Shown: positions 1 through 12,590, numbered from the stretch's first letter. The stretch is 64,000 nucleotides of DNA from JADJMO01 sp016794445 (GCA_016794445.1 JAEUKC010000388.1:1-64000), one strand, 5' to 3'. Translations and numbers: made by a program. Notes: a model not told the origin generated them from the letters alone.

Positions 1-45
1 GCGGCGTTCGCCGGCTGCCGACTCCTTGGGCACGCCGATCCGCAT
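1..45 (-). CDS. N-terminus of NAD(P) transhydrogenase alpha subunit or alanine dehydrogenase (partial)
   Basis: The first 15 codons of a minus-strand gene run off the left edge. They read MRIGVPKESAAGERR, which matches the start of the PntA / alanine dehydrogenase family (M-x-I-G-V-P-K-E, followed by a charged E-x-R). Members bind NAD(H) or NADP(H); PntA works with PntB in the inner membrane to couple proton entry to NADPH formation. Only the N-terminus is visible, so PntA and alanine dehydrogenase cannot be separated. The gene is divergent from the M90 peptidase at 126, leaving about 80 bases for both promoters. Confidence 0.55.
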   Translation of the reverse strand, partial: MRIGVPKESAAGERR

Positions 46-125
46 GAGGCGCGCATCATACGGTCTCGAGGCCCGACGAGTGCGTTTTTTCGGAGCGCTC
101 GGCGCGGTTTCGTTACCCTCGTCGG

Positions 126-887
126 GTGTTCGGATTCTTTCGTCAGAGGCGTCGCCAGAGGCTGATGGCCCAGCCGTTTCCGGACGACTTCCGCGCACAT
201 CTGGAACGGAACGTCCCCTACCTGCGCAAGCTCGACGATGCAGAGCGGAGAAAGCTAGAGGGCCTCGTCCAGGTCTTCCTCGCCGAGAAATCGTTCGAGG
301 GCTGCGGCGGTCTCGAGCTCACCGACGAGATGCGCGTGACGATCGCGGCGCAGGCGTGCCTCCTCGTGCTGCACCGCGACGGCGACCTCTACCCGGAGCT
401 CGCGTCGATCCTGGTCTACCCGTCGACCTTCCGCGCCAGGACGGTGCGGGCCGAGGGGGGCGTGGTGGTCGAGGGCGACCAGGCGAGGCTCGGCGAGTCC
501 GCGCGCGGCACCGTGGTGCTCGCGTGGGACGACGTCCTCCACGGCGGTCGGCTCACGCACGATGGCCACAACGTCGTGCTCCACGAGCTCGCCCACCAGC
601 TCGATCAGGAGGACGGTGCGGCCGACGGCGCGCCGATCCTCGACCGGAGGAGCCAGTACGGCGCCTGGGCGCGCGTGCTCGGCCACGACTACGAGGAGCT
701 CGCCGAGGCCGTCGAGCGCCACCGCAAGAGCGACCTCGACGAATACGGCGCGACCAACCCCGCCGAGTTCTTCGCCGTGGTCACCGAGGCGTTCTTCGAG
801 CGACCGCGCGAGCTCGAGCGCAAGCACCCCGCGCTCTACGCGCAGCTCCGCGAGTACTATCGCCAGGATCCGGCCCGGCGCGGCTGA
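126..887 (+). CDS. M90 (MtfA-like) zinc peptidase
   Basis: A 253-residue protein of the MtfA/M90 family, soluble zinc aminopeptidases; E. coli MtfA also binds the repressor Mlc. The zinc-binding H-E-L-A-H lies in the stretch VVLHELAHQLDQEDG near residue 155, followed by the Asp- and Gly-rich segment usual in this family. The GTG start at 126 is preferred because family members begin with a short aromatic/arginine-rich helix like the one here (MFGFFRQRRRQR). An ATG at 165 has a better Shine-Dalgarno (AGAGG) but would remove that helix. Length is typical. No Mlc-like partner gene is seen nearby, so its target is unknown. Confidence 0.85.
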   Translation: MFGFFRQRRRQRLMAQPFPDDFRAHLERNVPYLRKLDDAERRKLEGLVQVFLAEKSFEGCGGLELTDEMRVTIAAQACLLVLHRDGDLYPELASILVYPSTFRARTVRAEGGVVVEGDQARLGESARGTVVLAWDDVLHGGRLTHDGHNVVLHELAHQLDQEDGAADGAPILDRRSQYGAWARVLGHDYEELAEAVERHRKSDLDEYGATNPAEFFAVVTEAFFERPRELERKHPALYAQLREYYRQDPARRG

Positions 888-905
888 TCCCGAGCGGAGG
901 CCGAC

Positions 906-3200
906 TCAGCCCTCTTCGACCGCCTCGCTCGACCGCAGCAGCAGCGCCGCGACGCCGTAGCAGAGCACGCCGACCAGGAGCACGCGCGAGAGCCCGAAGG
1001 CGAGCGAGAGCACCAGCGTCGAGACGCTCGCGAGCACGCTGGTCGCGCCGTTCACCGCCCAGAACCAGCCGCGGTTCTTGTCGCCGAAACGCCCCATGCC
1101 GACCGGGAAGCAGAACCCCATCGCGAAGGCGACGGGCGCGACGAGCGCGACCGAGAAGGCGACGCGCGCGGTGAGCGAGGCGCCGAGCGTGGCCGCGATC
1201 ACGGGCCCGAGGGCGCGCGAGAGCACGAACGCGAGCACCGGCACCAGCAGCGGCACGAGCAGCGCGCGGTGCGGTGGCACGCGGCTCGACAGCATGGAGC
1301 CGAGTCCCGCGCCGGAGAGCATCGTCCCGAGCACCACCACGGTGGCCCGGCTCGGGTGCCCGAGGTAGGGCCCGAGGCGCTGCACGAGGGGCAGCTCGAG
1401 GAACATGAACCCGAGCCCGATCGCGGCGAAATAGACCGTCCCCACGCCGAACCCGGGCGCGCGCGGCAGACGCTTGCTGAGCACGAACGGCAGGAAGAAC
1501 AGCGCCAGCGTGATCCCCGCGACGATGACGAACAGGCGCCGCAGCTGCATCACGGCGTGCTCGTTCTCGGACATCGAGGCGAGCATCCGCTTGTCGGGTG
1601 GGTTGCGGACGTCGAGCGTCTGGAAGAAGAAGGGCCGGTCGTCGGTCGGCGGCGACAGATCGAACCCGGCCTTCGCGAACGGCGCGGGGCCGTGCACCAT
1701 CGCCATCTGGATCATGCCCTGCGGCGGCGCCCCCGGCGGCATCGGCCACCGCCGCGAGAAGCCGCGGGCGAACGCCACCTTGTCGAGCGCCTTCAGCAGG
1801 GCGTCGTCGACGGGCGCGCGCAGCACCATGAGGTTGCCGACCTCGCCCGCGGTGAGCAGGACGAGGTGGCGGTTGCCGTCGACGATCCCCTCGCGGCTCA
1901 GCGCCTCCTTGGCGAGCAGCATGAGGCGGCTCATCTCGAGCTGGCGCGCGCCCGACGCCCACCGGCTCACGGTCAACACGCCGTGCTCGGTGAGGCGGTT
2001 CAAGTACAGCTGGAACGCCTCGACGGTGTAGAGCCCGTTCTCGCTGAGCGCGTAGGCGCCGGCGCTGGTCGCGGCCCACGTGTCGATCAGCGATATCTGG
2101 AGCAGATCGTAGCGGTTCTTGGTGTGGGTGAGGAAGCTCCGCCCCTCGCTTGCGACCGCGCGCACGCCGGCGAGGTGGTAGGGGTCGCCCGAGTACGACT
2201 TGAGCGGGCCGCTCACGAGGTCGATGGTGTACGGGTTGAGCTCGACGGCGTCGACGTAGCGCGCGCCGTGCTTGATCGCGGTGAGGATGTCGCGCCCGCC
2301 GCCGGCGCCGAGGATGCACACCCGCTCGGGCAAGAGGGCCTGGTAGGGAGCGCTCGTCACGTCGAAGGAGAGGTGCGGTAGCGGCGCCGTGCCGTCCCAG
2401 CGCGTGATCGGCGTGCCCGCGGAGCCGTCTTGCTCGAGCCACAGCTGCTCGAGGGGGGCCTTCACCCAGAGCGCGCCCATGCCCCAGCCGAAGGCGTCCT
2501 CCGCGCGCAGGATGAACTGGCTCGGGAACACCGCGAGGCGCGCGGTCGGCGTCCAGCGCTCGTGGAGCGGCGCGACGCTCTCGTCGTACATCTTGGTGTA
2601 ACGCAGCGCGAACGGCTTCGCGACCGAGACGAGCGCGACGACGCCGACGATCGTGACACCCGCGAGCCGCCGGTAGCTCGGCGCGATCAGCAGCACCGCG
2701 ATCGCCGGCAGCACCCCGAGCGCGGCGACCACGCGCGGCGTGGGGAGCCCCGAGAGCAGCGGCGTGACCAGGAGCGCGCCGAGCGTGGCCCCGAGGAGGT
2801 CGGCCCCGTACCGGGTCGCGAGCTCCTTGCCGGTCACCTCGAGCAGCAGCGCGACGACCGCCGTGCCGGCCGCGAGCAGCGGCAAGAGGAGGACGAAGGT
2901 CCAGTAGATCATCGACCCGCGCTGCGCGGGCCCGGCGTGCACCGTCGCGAGCACCGAGACCGGCGTGAGCACGGCGGCCACCAAGAGCGCGCGCGGCAAG
3001 AGGTCGGGCCCCGGCCTCCGCGCGCCGAGCCACACCCCGGGTGCGCCCAGCGCGAGCATCGCGAGCGACACCGAGAGGAAGACGTAGTGGTACCAGAGCA
3101 CCACGCTCAGCACGCGCGTGACGAGCACCTCGAACAGGAGCACTTGCGCGGAGACGAGGGCGATCGCGAGGTGCCCACGCCCACTGCGGTCGACCTCCAT
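906..3200 (-). CDS. Membrane-embedded spermidine synthase-like protein
   Basis: A 764-residue protein with about seven hydrophobic helices in the first ~210 residues, a central SpeE-like Rossmann domain and more helices in the last ~230. The S-adenosyl-binding motif VCILGAGGGRDILTAI is clear, with the acidic VELNPYTIDLV strand after it. The family is annotated as polyamine aminopropyltransferase-like, but membrane versions are poorly characterised and the true substrate is not known. No S-adenosylmethionine decarboxylase or other polyamine gene is beside it, so spermidine synthesis is not supported by context. It converges on the M90 gene with an 18-base gap and is divergent from the glycosyltransferase at 3335. 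Confidence 0.8.
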   Translation of the reverse strand: MEVDRSGRGHLAIALVSAQVLLFEVLVTRVLSVVLWYHYVFLSVSLAMLALGAPGVWLGARRPGPDLLPRALLVAAVLTPVSVLATVHAGPAQRGSMIYWTFVLLLPLLAAGTAVVALLLEVTGKELATRYGADLLGATLGALLVTPLLSGLPTPRVVAALGVLPAIAVLLIAPSYRRLAGVTIVGVVALVSVAKPFALRYTKMYDESVAPLHERWTPTARLAVFPSQFILRAEDAFGWGMGALWVKAPLEQLWLEQDGSAGTPITRWDGTAPLPHLSFDVTSAPYQALLPERVCILGAGGGRDILTAIKHGARYVDAVELNPYTIDLVSGPLKSYSGDPYHLAGVRAVASEGRSFLTHTKNRYDLLQISLIDTWAATSAGAYALSENGLYTVEAFQLYLNRLTEHGVLTVSRWASGARQLEMSRLMLLAKEALSREGIVDGNRHLVLLTAGEVGNLMVLRAPVDDALLKALDKVAFARGFSRRWPMPPGAPPQGMIQMAMVHGPAPFAKAGFDLSPPTDDRPFFFQTLDVRNPPDKRMLASMSENEHAVMQLRRLFVIVAGITLALFFLPFVLSKRLPRAPGFGVGTVYFAAIGLGFMFLELPLVQRLGPYLGHPSRATVVVLGTMLSGAGLGSMLSSRVPPHRALLVPLLVPVLAFVLSRALGPVIAATLGASLTARVAFSVALVAPVAFAMGFCFPVGMGRFGDKNRGWFWAVNGATSVLASVSTLVLSLAFGLSRVLLVGVLCYGVAALLLRSSEAVEEG

Positions 3201-3334
3201 GCCCCGTCGTTCTCACGGCGGCACGCGCCGCTCAAGAGGGTGCAGCCCGGAAGTGACGTCGCGCAGGGGGCGGAGCGCCCGGAGCGGCGGGACGTAGGGC
3301 AAACAAAGCATGGTATCGTCGCGCGGCCCGATCG

Positions 3335-5446
3335 GTGGAACGCGCGCTCCCTCGGAAAGATCCAGCCGTACTCGCCGGCGCGACGCTCCTCGCGGTCTGG
3401 GTGGGCCTGTCGTTCCGCGGGCTCGCCCCTGGCCGCGAGCGCTCGACGCTGCTCGTCGTCCTCGGGACCTCCGCGTGTCTCGCCCTCGTGTTCGCGGTCC
3501 CTCGCCTCGCGACGCTCGCGCTCCGGGCCGTCGAGCGCCCGTCCGACCGGAGCTTCGCGCTCGGCGCGGCGGCGGTCGCGGCGGCGATCTCGGCGGCGCT
3601 GGTGTTCGGCCCGCTCCGCGCGCGGGCGCTCTCGATCGACGCGAACGTCTACCTGTTCGAGGCGCGGGCGCTCGCGCACCTCCACTTCGGGATGCCCGTG
3701 CCCGAGCCCACCCAGGCCTTCTCGGGGCGCTTCCTGTTCGCGGGCGCCGACGGGCGGCTGCACGGCGTCTTCCCACCTGGTTTTCCGCTGTTCCTCGCGC
3801 CGCTCGTCCGGCTCGGCGCGCCGATGCTCGCGGGCCCCGTGGTCGCCGCCTTGCTCGTGCTCGCGCAGTGCCGCCTCGGGCGCGCGTTCTCGACCACACC
3901 CGCCGAGGCGCGCGCCGCCCGGCTCGCCGTGCTCGTGTCGTTGCCCTCGTTTGCGCGGGCCCTCGAGACGGGCGACCTGCTCTCGCACGCCTTCGTCGCC
4001 ACCCTCGGCACCTTCGCGCTCGCGCTCGCGCTCGAGATCGGCCAGGGCAAGGGGACGCTGCTGCACCCCCTGTGGCTCGGCTTCGCGCTCGGGTGGGCGT
4101 TCTCGGCGCGGCTCCTCGACGGCCTCGTGATCGCCGGCCTCGTCCTCGGGTTCCTGGTCGTGCGGCGCGCGCCTCTGCGCACGTTCGCGCTGGTCGCGCT
4201 GGGCGCCGCGCCGTTCGTGGCGCTCCTGCTCGGGCACCAGTGGGTCGCGACCGGGCACCTCCTGCGACCCACCCAGGCCGAGCACTTCGCGCGCAGCGAC
4301 TGGCCGCCGACCTGCCATCGGCTCGGCTTCGGGACCGACGTCGGGTGCCTCGTCGAGCACGAGACCGAGCGCCTCTCGTTCGGGTCCGACGGCTACGGGC
4401 CGGGCGACGCGCTGCGGGTCGTCAGAGAGCGAGCGGCCGCGCTGCCGGGCGATCTGTTCGGGTTCGCACCCCTCGGCTTGCTCGCGTTCGCCGCGCCGCT
4501 CCTGCGCCGCGACCGCCGCGATCTCGTGCTCGGCGCCGGCGCGCTCGTGTTCACCCTCGCCTACGGGCTCTTCTACTACGGCAACGCGCCCGTGTTCGGG
4601 GCCCGCCACCTGTTCCCGCTCGCGCCCGTGCTCTTCCTGCTCGCCGCGCGGGCGCTCGTCGCCACGCCCCGCCTGCTCGTCACCCTGCCGCTCGCCGCCG
4701 CGCTGGCCGCGGTGCCGCGGTGGACGTTCGGCGTCATCGCCGTGCGCCGCCTCAACGCCGACCGCGTCGATCTCCGCAAGCTCGTCGACGAGCAGGCCAT
4801 CGCGCGCGGGATCTTCGTCACCGCCGACGAGCTCTCCTGGATCGGCGCCTTCGACCCCTGGGCCGACGGGCCCGATCGAATCCTGGTCCGCTTCGACGGC
4901 TCGGGCCTGCTCGAGCTCCGCCGCCGACGCCCCGAGCTCGGCGTCCACTCGCTCCTCGTGAACGACGTCCACGACGCCCGCGTCATCCCACCTCCGCGCC
5001 CGGGGCTCACCCTGGAGCTCGAGCGCGCGTGGCCGAGCTGGGTCCGACCCGCCGGCCTCGGCTCGCGGATCGTGCACCCGAAGAAGTGCTGCGGCGTCGA
5101 CGCGAGCGGGGACGCCGCCCTGGAGCTGTTCGCGGTGGAGCCGGGCGCCAGCCTGCAGATCCCCTTCTCGGTGGCGCGGGAGGGCATGTATGCCCTCCGG
5201 CTCGATGGCCTCGTCGGGCCCGACTTCGGGTCCTTCTCGGTGCAGCTCGACGGCGCGCCGCTCTTCGACGTCGACGGATACGCGCCCACGCTGTCGGCGC
5301 GGGTAGGCACCCCGAGCGCCCCACGCTGGCTCGCCGCGGGCACCCACGTCCTTCGCCTGCGCTCCACCGGCAAGAGCGCGGCCAGCGCCGGTTTTCGCGG
5401 GATCTTCGACGTGTTCTCCGGGGCGCAGCTCGCTCCTCGCCCGTGA
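3335..5446 (+). CDS. PMT/ArnT-like membrane glycosyltransferase with C-terminal beta domain
   Basis: A 703-residue GT-C type protein. Many Leu/Ala-rich transmembrane helices fill roughly residues 10-460. The first periplasmic loop carries SIDANVYLFEARALAHLHF, the acidic loop typical of dolichyl- or polyprenyl-phosphate sugar transferases. The last ~240 residues are soluble, ending in a beta-rich sandwich with a Trp/Leu ligand-like tail that may bind carbohydrate. Substrate and acceptor are not known. The start is a GTG without a clear Shine-Dalgarno, so the exact N-terminus is uncertain. It is followed by, but probably not co-transcribed with, the EAL regulator, which has its own strong ribosome site. 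Confidence 0.7.
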   Translation: MERALPRKDPAVLAGATLLAVWVGLSFRGLAPGRERSTLLVVLGTSACLALVFAVPRLATLALRAVERPSDRSFALGAAAVAAAISAALVFGPLRARALSIDANVYLFEARALAHLHFGMPVPEPTQAFSGRFLFAGADGRLHGVFPPGFPLFLAPLVRLGAPMLAGPVVAALLVLAQCRLGRAFSTTPAEARAARLAVLVSLPSFARALETGDLLSHAFVATLGTFALALALEIGQGKGTLLHPLWLGFALGWAFSARLLDGLVIAGLVLGFLVVRRAPLRTFALVALGAAPFVALLLGHQWVATGHLLRPTQAEHFARSDWPPTCHRLGFGTDVGCLVEHETERLSFGSDGYGPGDALRVVRERAAALPGDLFGFAPLGLLAFAAPLLRRDRRDLVLGAGALVFTLAYGLFYYGNAPVFGARHLFPLAPVLFLLAARALVATPRLLVTLPLAAALAAVPRWTFGVIAVRRLNADRVDLRKLVDEQAIARGIFVTADELSWIGAFDPWADGPDRILVRFDGSGLLELRRRRPELGVHSLLVNDVHDARVIPPPRPGLTLELERAWPSWVRPAGLGSRIVHPKKCCGVDASGDAALELFAVEPGASLQIPFSVAREGMYALRLDGLVGPDFGSFSVQLDGAPLFDVDGYAPTLSARVGTPSAPRWLAAGTHVLRLRSTGKSAASAGFRGIFDVFSGAQLAPRP

Positions 5447-5515
5447 AACGACGATAGGTGGGTCCAGGATAAAGCTTGTCGGCGTCGGTCCGTTCGCCGA
5501 GTGGAGGCAATCAAC

Positions 5516-6664
5516 ATGGGCTTCGTCCACCACCCCAACGAACGCGTCCTGGTCGTCGAGGACGATGAGGCCCTCGCTGGTGTCTATCGCGCCGTTCTCG
5601 ACCAGATGGGGCTTCCCTGTGAATGGGTCGCCACCGCCACCGAGGCCAAGAGCCGCCTCGCCGACGGCCCGAGTCCGGCGCTCGTCCTGACCGACCTCGG
5701 CCTCGCCGATGGCAGCGGGATGGACGTCATCCGCGCGACCCGCCACCACTTCCCGGGCGTACGGATCGTCGTCGCCACCGGCACGAGCAAGGTCGCCGAC
5801 GCCGTCGCCATCTTCGAGGCCGGCGCCTATCGCGTCCTCACCAAGCCCATCGATCTCGCCAAGCTGCGCGAGACGCTGATCCTCGCCCTCGAGGGCGCGC
5901 CCGCGCCGTCGGTGTCGGCGATCATGAACTCGGAGGACGCCCGGCTCAACGAGCTCGACCGGCGGGTCTCCGCGGCCCTCGACCAGATCTACTGCCTGTT
6001 CCAGCCCATCGTCGACGTACGCCATCGCCGCGTGTTCGCCTACGAGGCGCTACTCCGCTGCCAGGACGTCGCTTACCGCTCGCCCCTCGCGCTGCTGTCC
6101 GACGCCGCACGGGTGGACAAGAGCCGCGAGCTGTCTCGCGGCGTGCGCGCCGCCATCGGCGAGGCCGCCAAGAACCTGCCCGACGGGCCGCTGCTCTTCG
6201 TGAACCTGCAGGCCGACGACCTCACCGATCCGCTGCTGTTCTCGGCCGACGACCCGCTGGCACCACACGCGCACCGGGTGGTCCTCGAGCTCACCGAGCA
6301 AGCGCGCCTGAACGGCCGCGCCGACGTGAAGTCGGCCATCGCGGACCTGCGCGCGCGCGGCTACCGCGTGGCCATCGACGATCTCGGTGCCGGCTACTCG
6401 AGCCTCGCCCTGTTCGTCGAGCTCGCGCCCGACTTCGTCAAGGTCGACATGTCGCTGGTCCGCGGCATCGACGGAGACGAGGTGCGCCAGCAGATCGTCG
6501 CCGCGATGTTGCAGGTCTGCGCTCGCAAGCGGACCCTCGCGATCCTCGAGGGCGTGGAGACCCAGGCGGAGGACGACGCTCTGCAAGATCTCGGCGCGCG
6601 CTGGATGCAGGGATACCTGTTCGCCCGTCCGAGCCCCCCCTTCGTCAATCCGTTCGCTGGGTGA
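5516..6664 (+). CDS. Response regulator with EAL phosphodiesterase domain
   Basis: A receiver domain (residues ~5-125) joined to an EAL domain (~145-375). The receiver has the acidic pair in VLVVEDDE, the phospho-acceptor Asp in LTDLGLADGSGMD, the T in VATGTSK and the Lys in LTKPI. The EAL domain keeps the EAL motif (FAYEALLRC), Asn of FVNL, Glu of ELTE, the Asp pair of IDDLGAGYSSL, Lys of FVKVD, Glu of LEGVET and Gln of MQGYLF, so c-di-GMP hydrolysis to pGpG is likely. The loop-6 sequence is DDLGAG rather than the usual DDFGTG. ATG 5516 is chosen because GGAGG sits 8 bases upstream; GTG 5501 lies inside that site. Neighbouring regulator and pilin genes suggest control of pili or motility. 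Confidence 0.88.
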   Translation: MGFVHHPNERVLVVEDDEALAGVYRAVLDQMGLPCEWVATATEAKSRLADGPSPALVLTDLGLADGSGMDVIRATRHHFPGVRIVVATGTSKVADAVAIFEAGAYRVLTKPIDLAKLRETLILALEGAPAPSVSAIMNSEDARLNELDRRVSAALDQIYCLFQPIVDVRHRRVFAYEALLRCQDVAYRSPLALLSDAARVDKSRELSRGVRAAIGEAAKNLPDGPLLFVNLQADDLTDPLLFSADDPLAPHAHRVVLELTEQARLNGRADVKSAIADLRARGYRVAIDDLGAGYSSLALFVELAPDFVKVDMSLVRGIDGDEVRQQIVAAMLQVCARKRTLAILEGVETQAEDDALQDLGARWMQGYLFARPSPPFVNPFAG

Positions 6665-6741
6665 CACTGTACGCAGGAAGCTTCATGGCTTCTCCGCTCG
6701 CGCCCCGCCACCTCTCGGCGGAAACCCGTTAGAGTGGAGCG

Positions 6742-8088
<1,347 letters not shown>

Positions 8089-8141
8089 TGCCGTTCTGGG
8101 CGCGCTCCAGTCGCCGCTCCTGGGTGCTACCATCGGCGGTG

Positions 8142-8711
8142 ATGAACGGATCGAGCCGGCGGGGCATGACGCTGATCGAGCTGATGGTGGTCGTCGCCAT
8201 CATCGGGGTGATCGCGATCCTCGCGGCGGTCGGCTTCGCCCGTTACACCAAGACCGCCCGCATGGCGGAGGCGGGCGAGATCATCCAGGCCACCAAGGGC
8301 GCGCAAGAGGCCTATTTCTCGCACACGGGCCGCTACCTCGACGTCTCCAACGGCCTCGCTCCGCCACACCTCTACCCGCGTCAGACCCCAGGCGCCGTCA
8401 CCACGCCGTGGGGCTCGCCCTGCACCTGGTGCAAGAGCGAGTGGAGCCGGCTCGGCGTGAACGCGAGCGCGCCCGTCTGGTTCGGTTACGCCACGGTCGC
8501 CGATGGTGACGTGTGCGACCCGGACTGTCGCGGGCTCGTCGTGACCATCGACGGCGGCGCGCTCAACTGGACGGGCATGAACGGCTCGCTCATCAAGAAG
8601 CCCTGGTACGTCATCACCGCGATGGCCGACATCGACGGCAACGGGGTGTTCTCCAAGGTCGTGGGCACCTCGTTCACCACGATCCTCTACACCGAGAAGC
8701 CCGGCGAATAG
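8142..8711 (+). CDS. Type IV pilin-like / pseudopilin protein
   Basis: A 189-residue prepilin-like protein. A short charged leader (MNGSSRRG) ends in Gly before MTLIELMVVVAIIGVIAIL, with Glu at +5 of the mature protein, the classic PilD cleavage and assembly signal. The mature part has the N-terminal hydrophobic helix and a globular domain with two Cys pairs (CTWCK and CDPDC). ATG 8142 is chosen because it gives a normal leader; a longer GTG start at 8088 would overlap the regulator stop codon and add an unnatural leader. It may be a pilin, minor pilin or type II secretion pseudopilin; the sequence does not decide. Confidence 0.85.
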   Translation: MNGSSRRGMTLIELMVVVAIIGVIAILAAVGFARYTKTARMAEAGEIIQATKGAQEAYFSHTGRYLDVSNGLAPPHLYPRQTPGAVTTPWGSPCTWCKSEWSRLGVNASAPVWFGYATVADGDVCDPDCRGLVVTIDGGALNWTGMNGSLIKKPWYVITAMADIDGNGVFSKVVGTSFTTILYTEKPGE

Positions 8712-8729
8712 CTGCCTGCCTCGCTCGGC

Positions 8730-9239
8730 TCACGCCTTCTTCACCGCCTGCAGGGCGAGCGAGTTGATGCAGTAGCGTAGCCCCGTGGGCTTCGGTCCGT
8801 CGTCGAACACATGGCCGAGGTGGCCGTCGCAACGGGCGCACTCCACCTCGGTGCGCACCATCCCGTAGGAGCGATCCTCGCGCTCGACCACGGCCTTCGG
8901 CGTGACGGGCTGGAAGAAGCTCGGCCAGCCGGTGCCCGAGTCGAACTTGTGGTCGCTGTCGAACAGGCGCAGTCCGCAGCCCGCGCACGCGTAGAGCGCG
9001 GGGTCGTGCGCGTCGTGGTAGGCGCCGCTGAAGGCGGGCTCGGTGCCCTTCTCGCGCAGCACGTGGAAGGCGTCGGGGCCGAGCGCTTTCCTCCACTCGG
9101 CCTCGCTCTTGACCACCTTTCCGGAGATCGGATCCGGAGTGGCCGACGGCGCGCTCGCCGCGGGAACGGGGCCGGATTGCTGGGGCCGCCGACAGCCCAC
9201 GAGCGCGAGGAGGGAGAGCAGGGTCGTGCGCCGATCCAT
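8730..9239 (-). CDS. msrB: Lipoprotein peptide-methionine (R)-S-oxide reductase
   Basis: A 169-residue MsrB that reduces the R-sulfoxide of methionine in proteins. The two zinc-binding CxxC motifs (CAGC and CARC), the substrate-pocket GTGWPSFF and the catalytic Cys in RYCINSLAL are all present. ATG 9239 gives an N-terminus with a lipobox (TLLSLLALVGC), so the enzyme is predicted to be exported and membrane anchored, repairing envelope proteins rather than cytoplasmic ones. It is divergent from the lipoprotein gene at 9290, with 50 bases between the starts, and converges with the pilin-like gene. Confidence 0.93.
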   Translation of the reverse strand: MDRRTTLLSLLALVGCRRPQQSGPVPAASAPSATPDPISGKVVKSEAEWRKALGPDAFHVLREKGTEPAFSGAYHDAHDPALYACAGCGLRLFDSDHKFDSGTGWPSFFQPVTPKAVVEREDRSYGMVRTEVECARCDGHLGHVFDDGPKPTGLRYCINSLALQAVKKA

Positions 9240-9289
9240 GGGGGGGCTACGTCGCGGGCCCGTCCCTGGTTTCGCGCTACTCTCACCCG

Positions 9290-9742
9290 ATGATGCGGAG
9301 GAAGTTGCTGACCGGTGCCCTGGCCGCGGGCTTCGTCGGGTGCGTCTCGGCCGAGACCGACGCGGACCTCGGCACACGAGCGCGCGTCGACTCCGCGGTG
9401 GGCGGCGACACCAGCGTCAAGGACAGCAGCGTCGGCGACGCCAAGGACACCGGCGCGACGCCGGACTCCGGCACCGCCAAGGACTCGACGATCACGGACA
9501 GCGGCGTGGATCCCGACACCGGCACGGACCCCGACACGGGCGATCCCGACACGGGCAGCGATCCCGACACGGGCACCGTGCTCGACACCGGTACGGTCGG
9601 TGGCGCGTGCACGTACTGCTCCAGCGGCACCTGCAAGCTGCCCCTCGAGGACTACTCGTGCCTGCTCAACTGCCTGCTCGATGGCTGGTTCGACTGCAGC
9701 TACACGAGCGGCGCCTCCACCCCGTGTACCTGCCTGCCCTGA
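9290..9742 (+). CDS. Small lipoprotein with Asp-Thr-Gly repeat linker
   Basis: A 150-residue protein of unknown function. It begins with a twin Met-Arg-rich leader and a lipobox (AAGFVGC). Residues ~45-102 are a low-complexity linker rich in D-T-G, D-S-G and P-D-T-G units. The last ~45 residues form a small domain with eight cysteines, probably disulfide bonded. The same kind of linker occurs in the lipoproteins at 21649, 40290 and 47187, which are otherwise unrelated. It ends at a hairpin shared with the convergent pnp gene. No catalytic motif is visible. Confidence 0.75.
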   Translation: MMRRKLLTGALAAGFVGCVSAETDADLGTRARVDSAVGGDTSVKDSSVGDAKDTGATPDSGTAKDSTITDSGVDPDTGTDPDTGDPDTGSDPDTGTVLDTGTVGGACTYCSSGTCKLPLEDYSCLLNCLLDGWFDCSYTSGASTPCTCLP

Positions 9743-9784
9743 AGCACGAAGCCCCCCTGCACGGGGTGCAGAGGGGCTCGGTGC
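9743..9784. terminator. Hairpin between convergent lipoprotein and pnp genes
   Basis: A long imperfect inverted repeat lies between the two convergent stop codons. The arms run from AGCACGAAGCCCCC to GGGGCTCGGTGCT around an inner CTGCAC-GGG-GTGCAG stem. There is no U-tract on either side, so it may act as a bidirectional mRNA 3' end stabiliser as much as a terminator. Confidence 0.6.
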
Positions 9785-9799
9785 TCGTGAGGGAGTGAG

Positions 9800-12049
<2,250 letters not shown>

Positions 12050-12257
12050 GGAGGCAAGACCCGTTGCTCTGGCGCGTGCGTGCGCCGCGACGCCGACGGT
12101 TCCCTTCGGGATTCTTCGTTCCCCGGTGCATGTCCGCCACCCACGACGACGAATCGGGTGCCGAGCATCCATCGAAGAGCGAACGAACCGTCCAGGGGTC
12201 GGTGTTCTTCTCGATTGACCGGCGCTCATAGCACGTCCGGTCCGCCGCGCGCCGCTA

Positions 12258-12310
12258 CGTCGGGGACAAAAAGCGACGAGGCCACCCTCGCTGGAGGGGT
12301 GGCCCCGACG
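12258..12310 (-). promoter_or_regulatory. Nested stem-loops in the rpsO-pnp intergenic region
   Basis: Just after rpsO on the minus strand there is an inner hairpin (GGCCACCCCTCC / GAGGGTGGCC arms, 12280-12304) followed by a short U-run (CUUUUUG). An outer perfect 8-base pair of arms (CGTCGGGG at 12258-12265 and CCCCGACG at 12303-12310) overlaps it. The parts can form either a terminator-like hairpin or a longer stem. In E. coli this interval carries an RNase III-cut stem through which PNPase controls its own mRNA; the same role here is inferred from position and structure only. Confidence 0.6.
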
Positions 12311-12323
12311 ATGCCTCGCAGGC

Positions 12324-12590
12324 TTACTTGCGGAGGTTGAGCGCCGCGACGACCTTGCGGTAGCGGTCGAGGTTGGTCTTCTTCAGGTAGTCGAGCAGAC
12401 GGCGGCGGCTCGAGACCATCTTGAGCAGACCCCGGCGCGAGTGGTGGTCCTTCGCGTGGGTACGGAAGTGCTCGGTCAGGTAGGTGATGCGCTCGGTGAG
12501 GAGGGCGACCTGGACCTCGGGCGACCCGGTGTCGCCTTCCTTCTGCTGGAACTGCTGGATGATCGCGGTCTTCTTGTCGGCGTGGAGCAT
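12324..12590 (-). CDS. rpsO: 30S ribosomal protein S15
   Basis: An 88-residue protein, essentially the usual family length. It has the conserved GDTGSPEVQVALLTERI segment, the His-rich HAKDHHSRRGLL region and the basic SSRRRLLDYL helix that bind 16S rRNA in the small-subunit platform. GGAGGA lies 7-12 bases upstream of the ATG at 12590. It is the first gene of the rpsO-pnp unit. Confidence 0.98.
   Translation of the reverse strand: MLHADKKTAIIQQFQQKEGDTGSPEVQVALLTERITYLTEHFRTHAKDHHSRRGLLKMVSSRRRLLDYLKKTNLDRYRKVVAALNLRK

Noticed and set aside
906..3200. Calling this gene speE
   Set aside because: The catalytic fold is similar but the membrane form is uncharacterised and no polyamine pathway gene is adjacent.
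781..3216. An 811-codon reading frame on the minus strand over the spermidine synthase-like gene
   Set aside because: Its translation is rich in Arg, Ala and Gly with no domain, as expected for the wrong frame in GC-rich DNA; the frame at 906-3200 has clear membrane and SAM-binding motifs.
3107..6025. A 972-codon minus-strand frame over the glycosyltransferase and EAL genes
   Set aside because: Glu/Arg/Gly-rich with no motif, and antisense to two well-supported genes.
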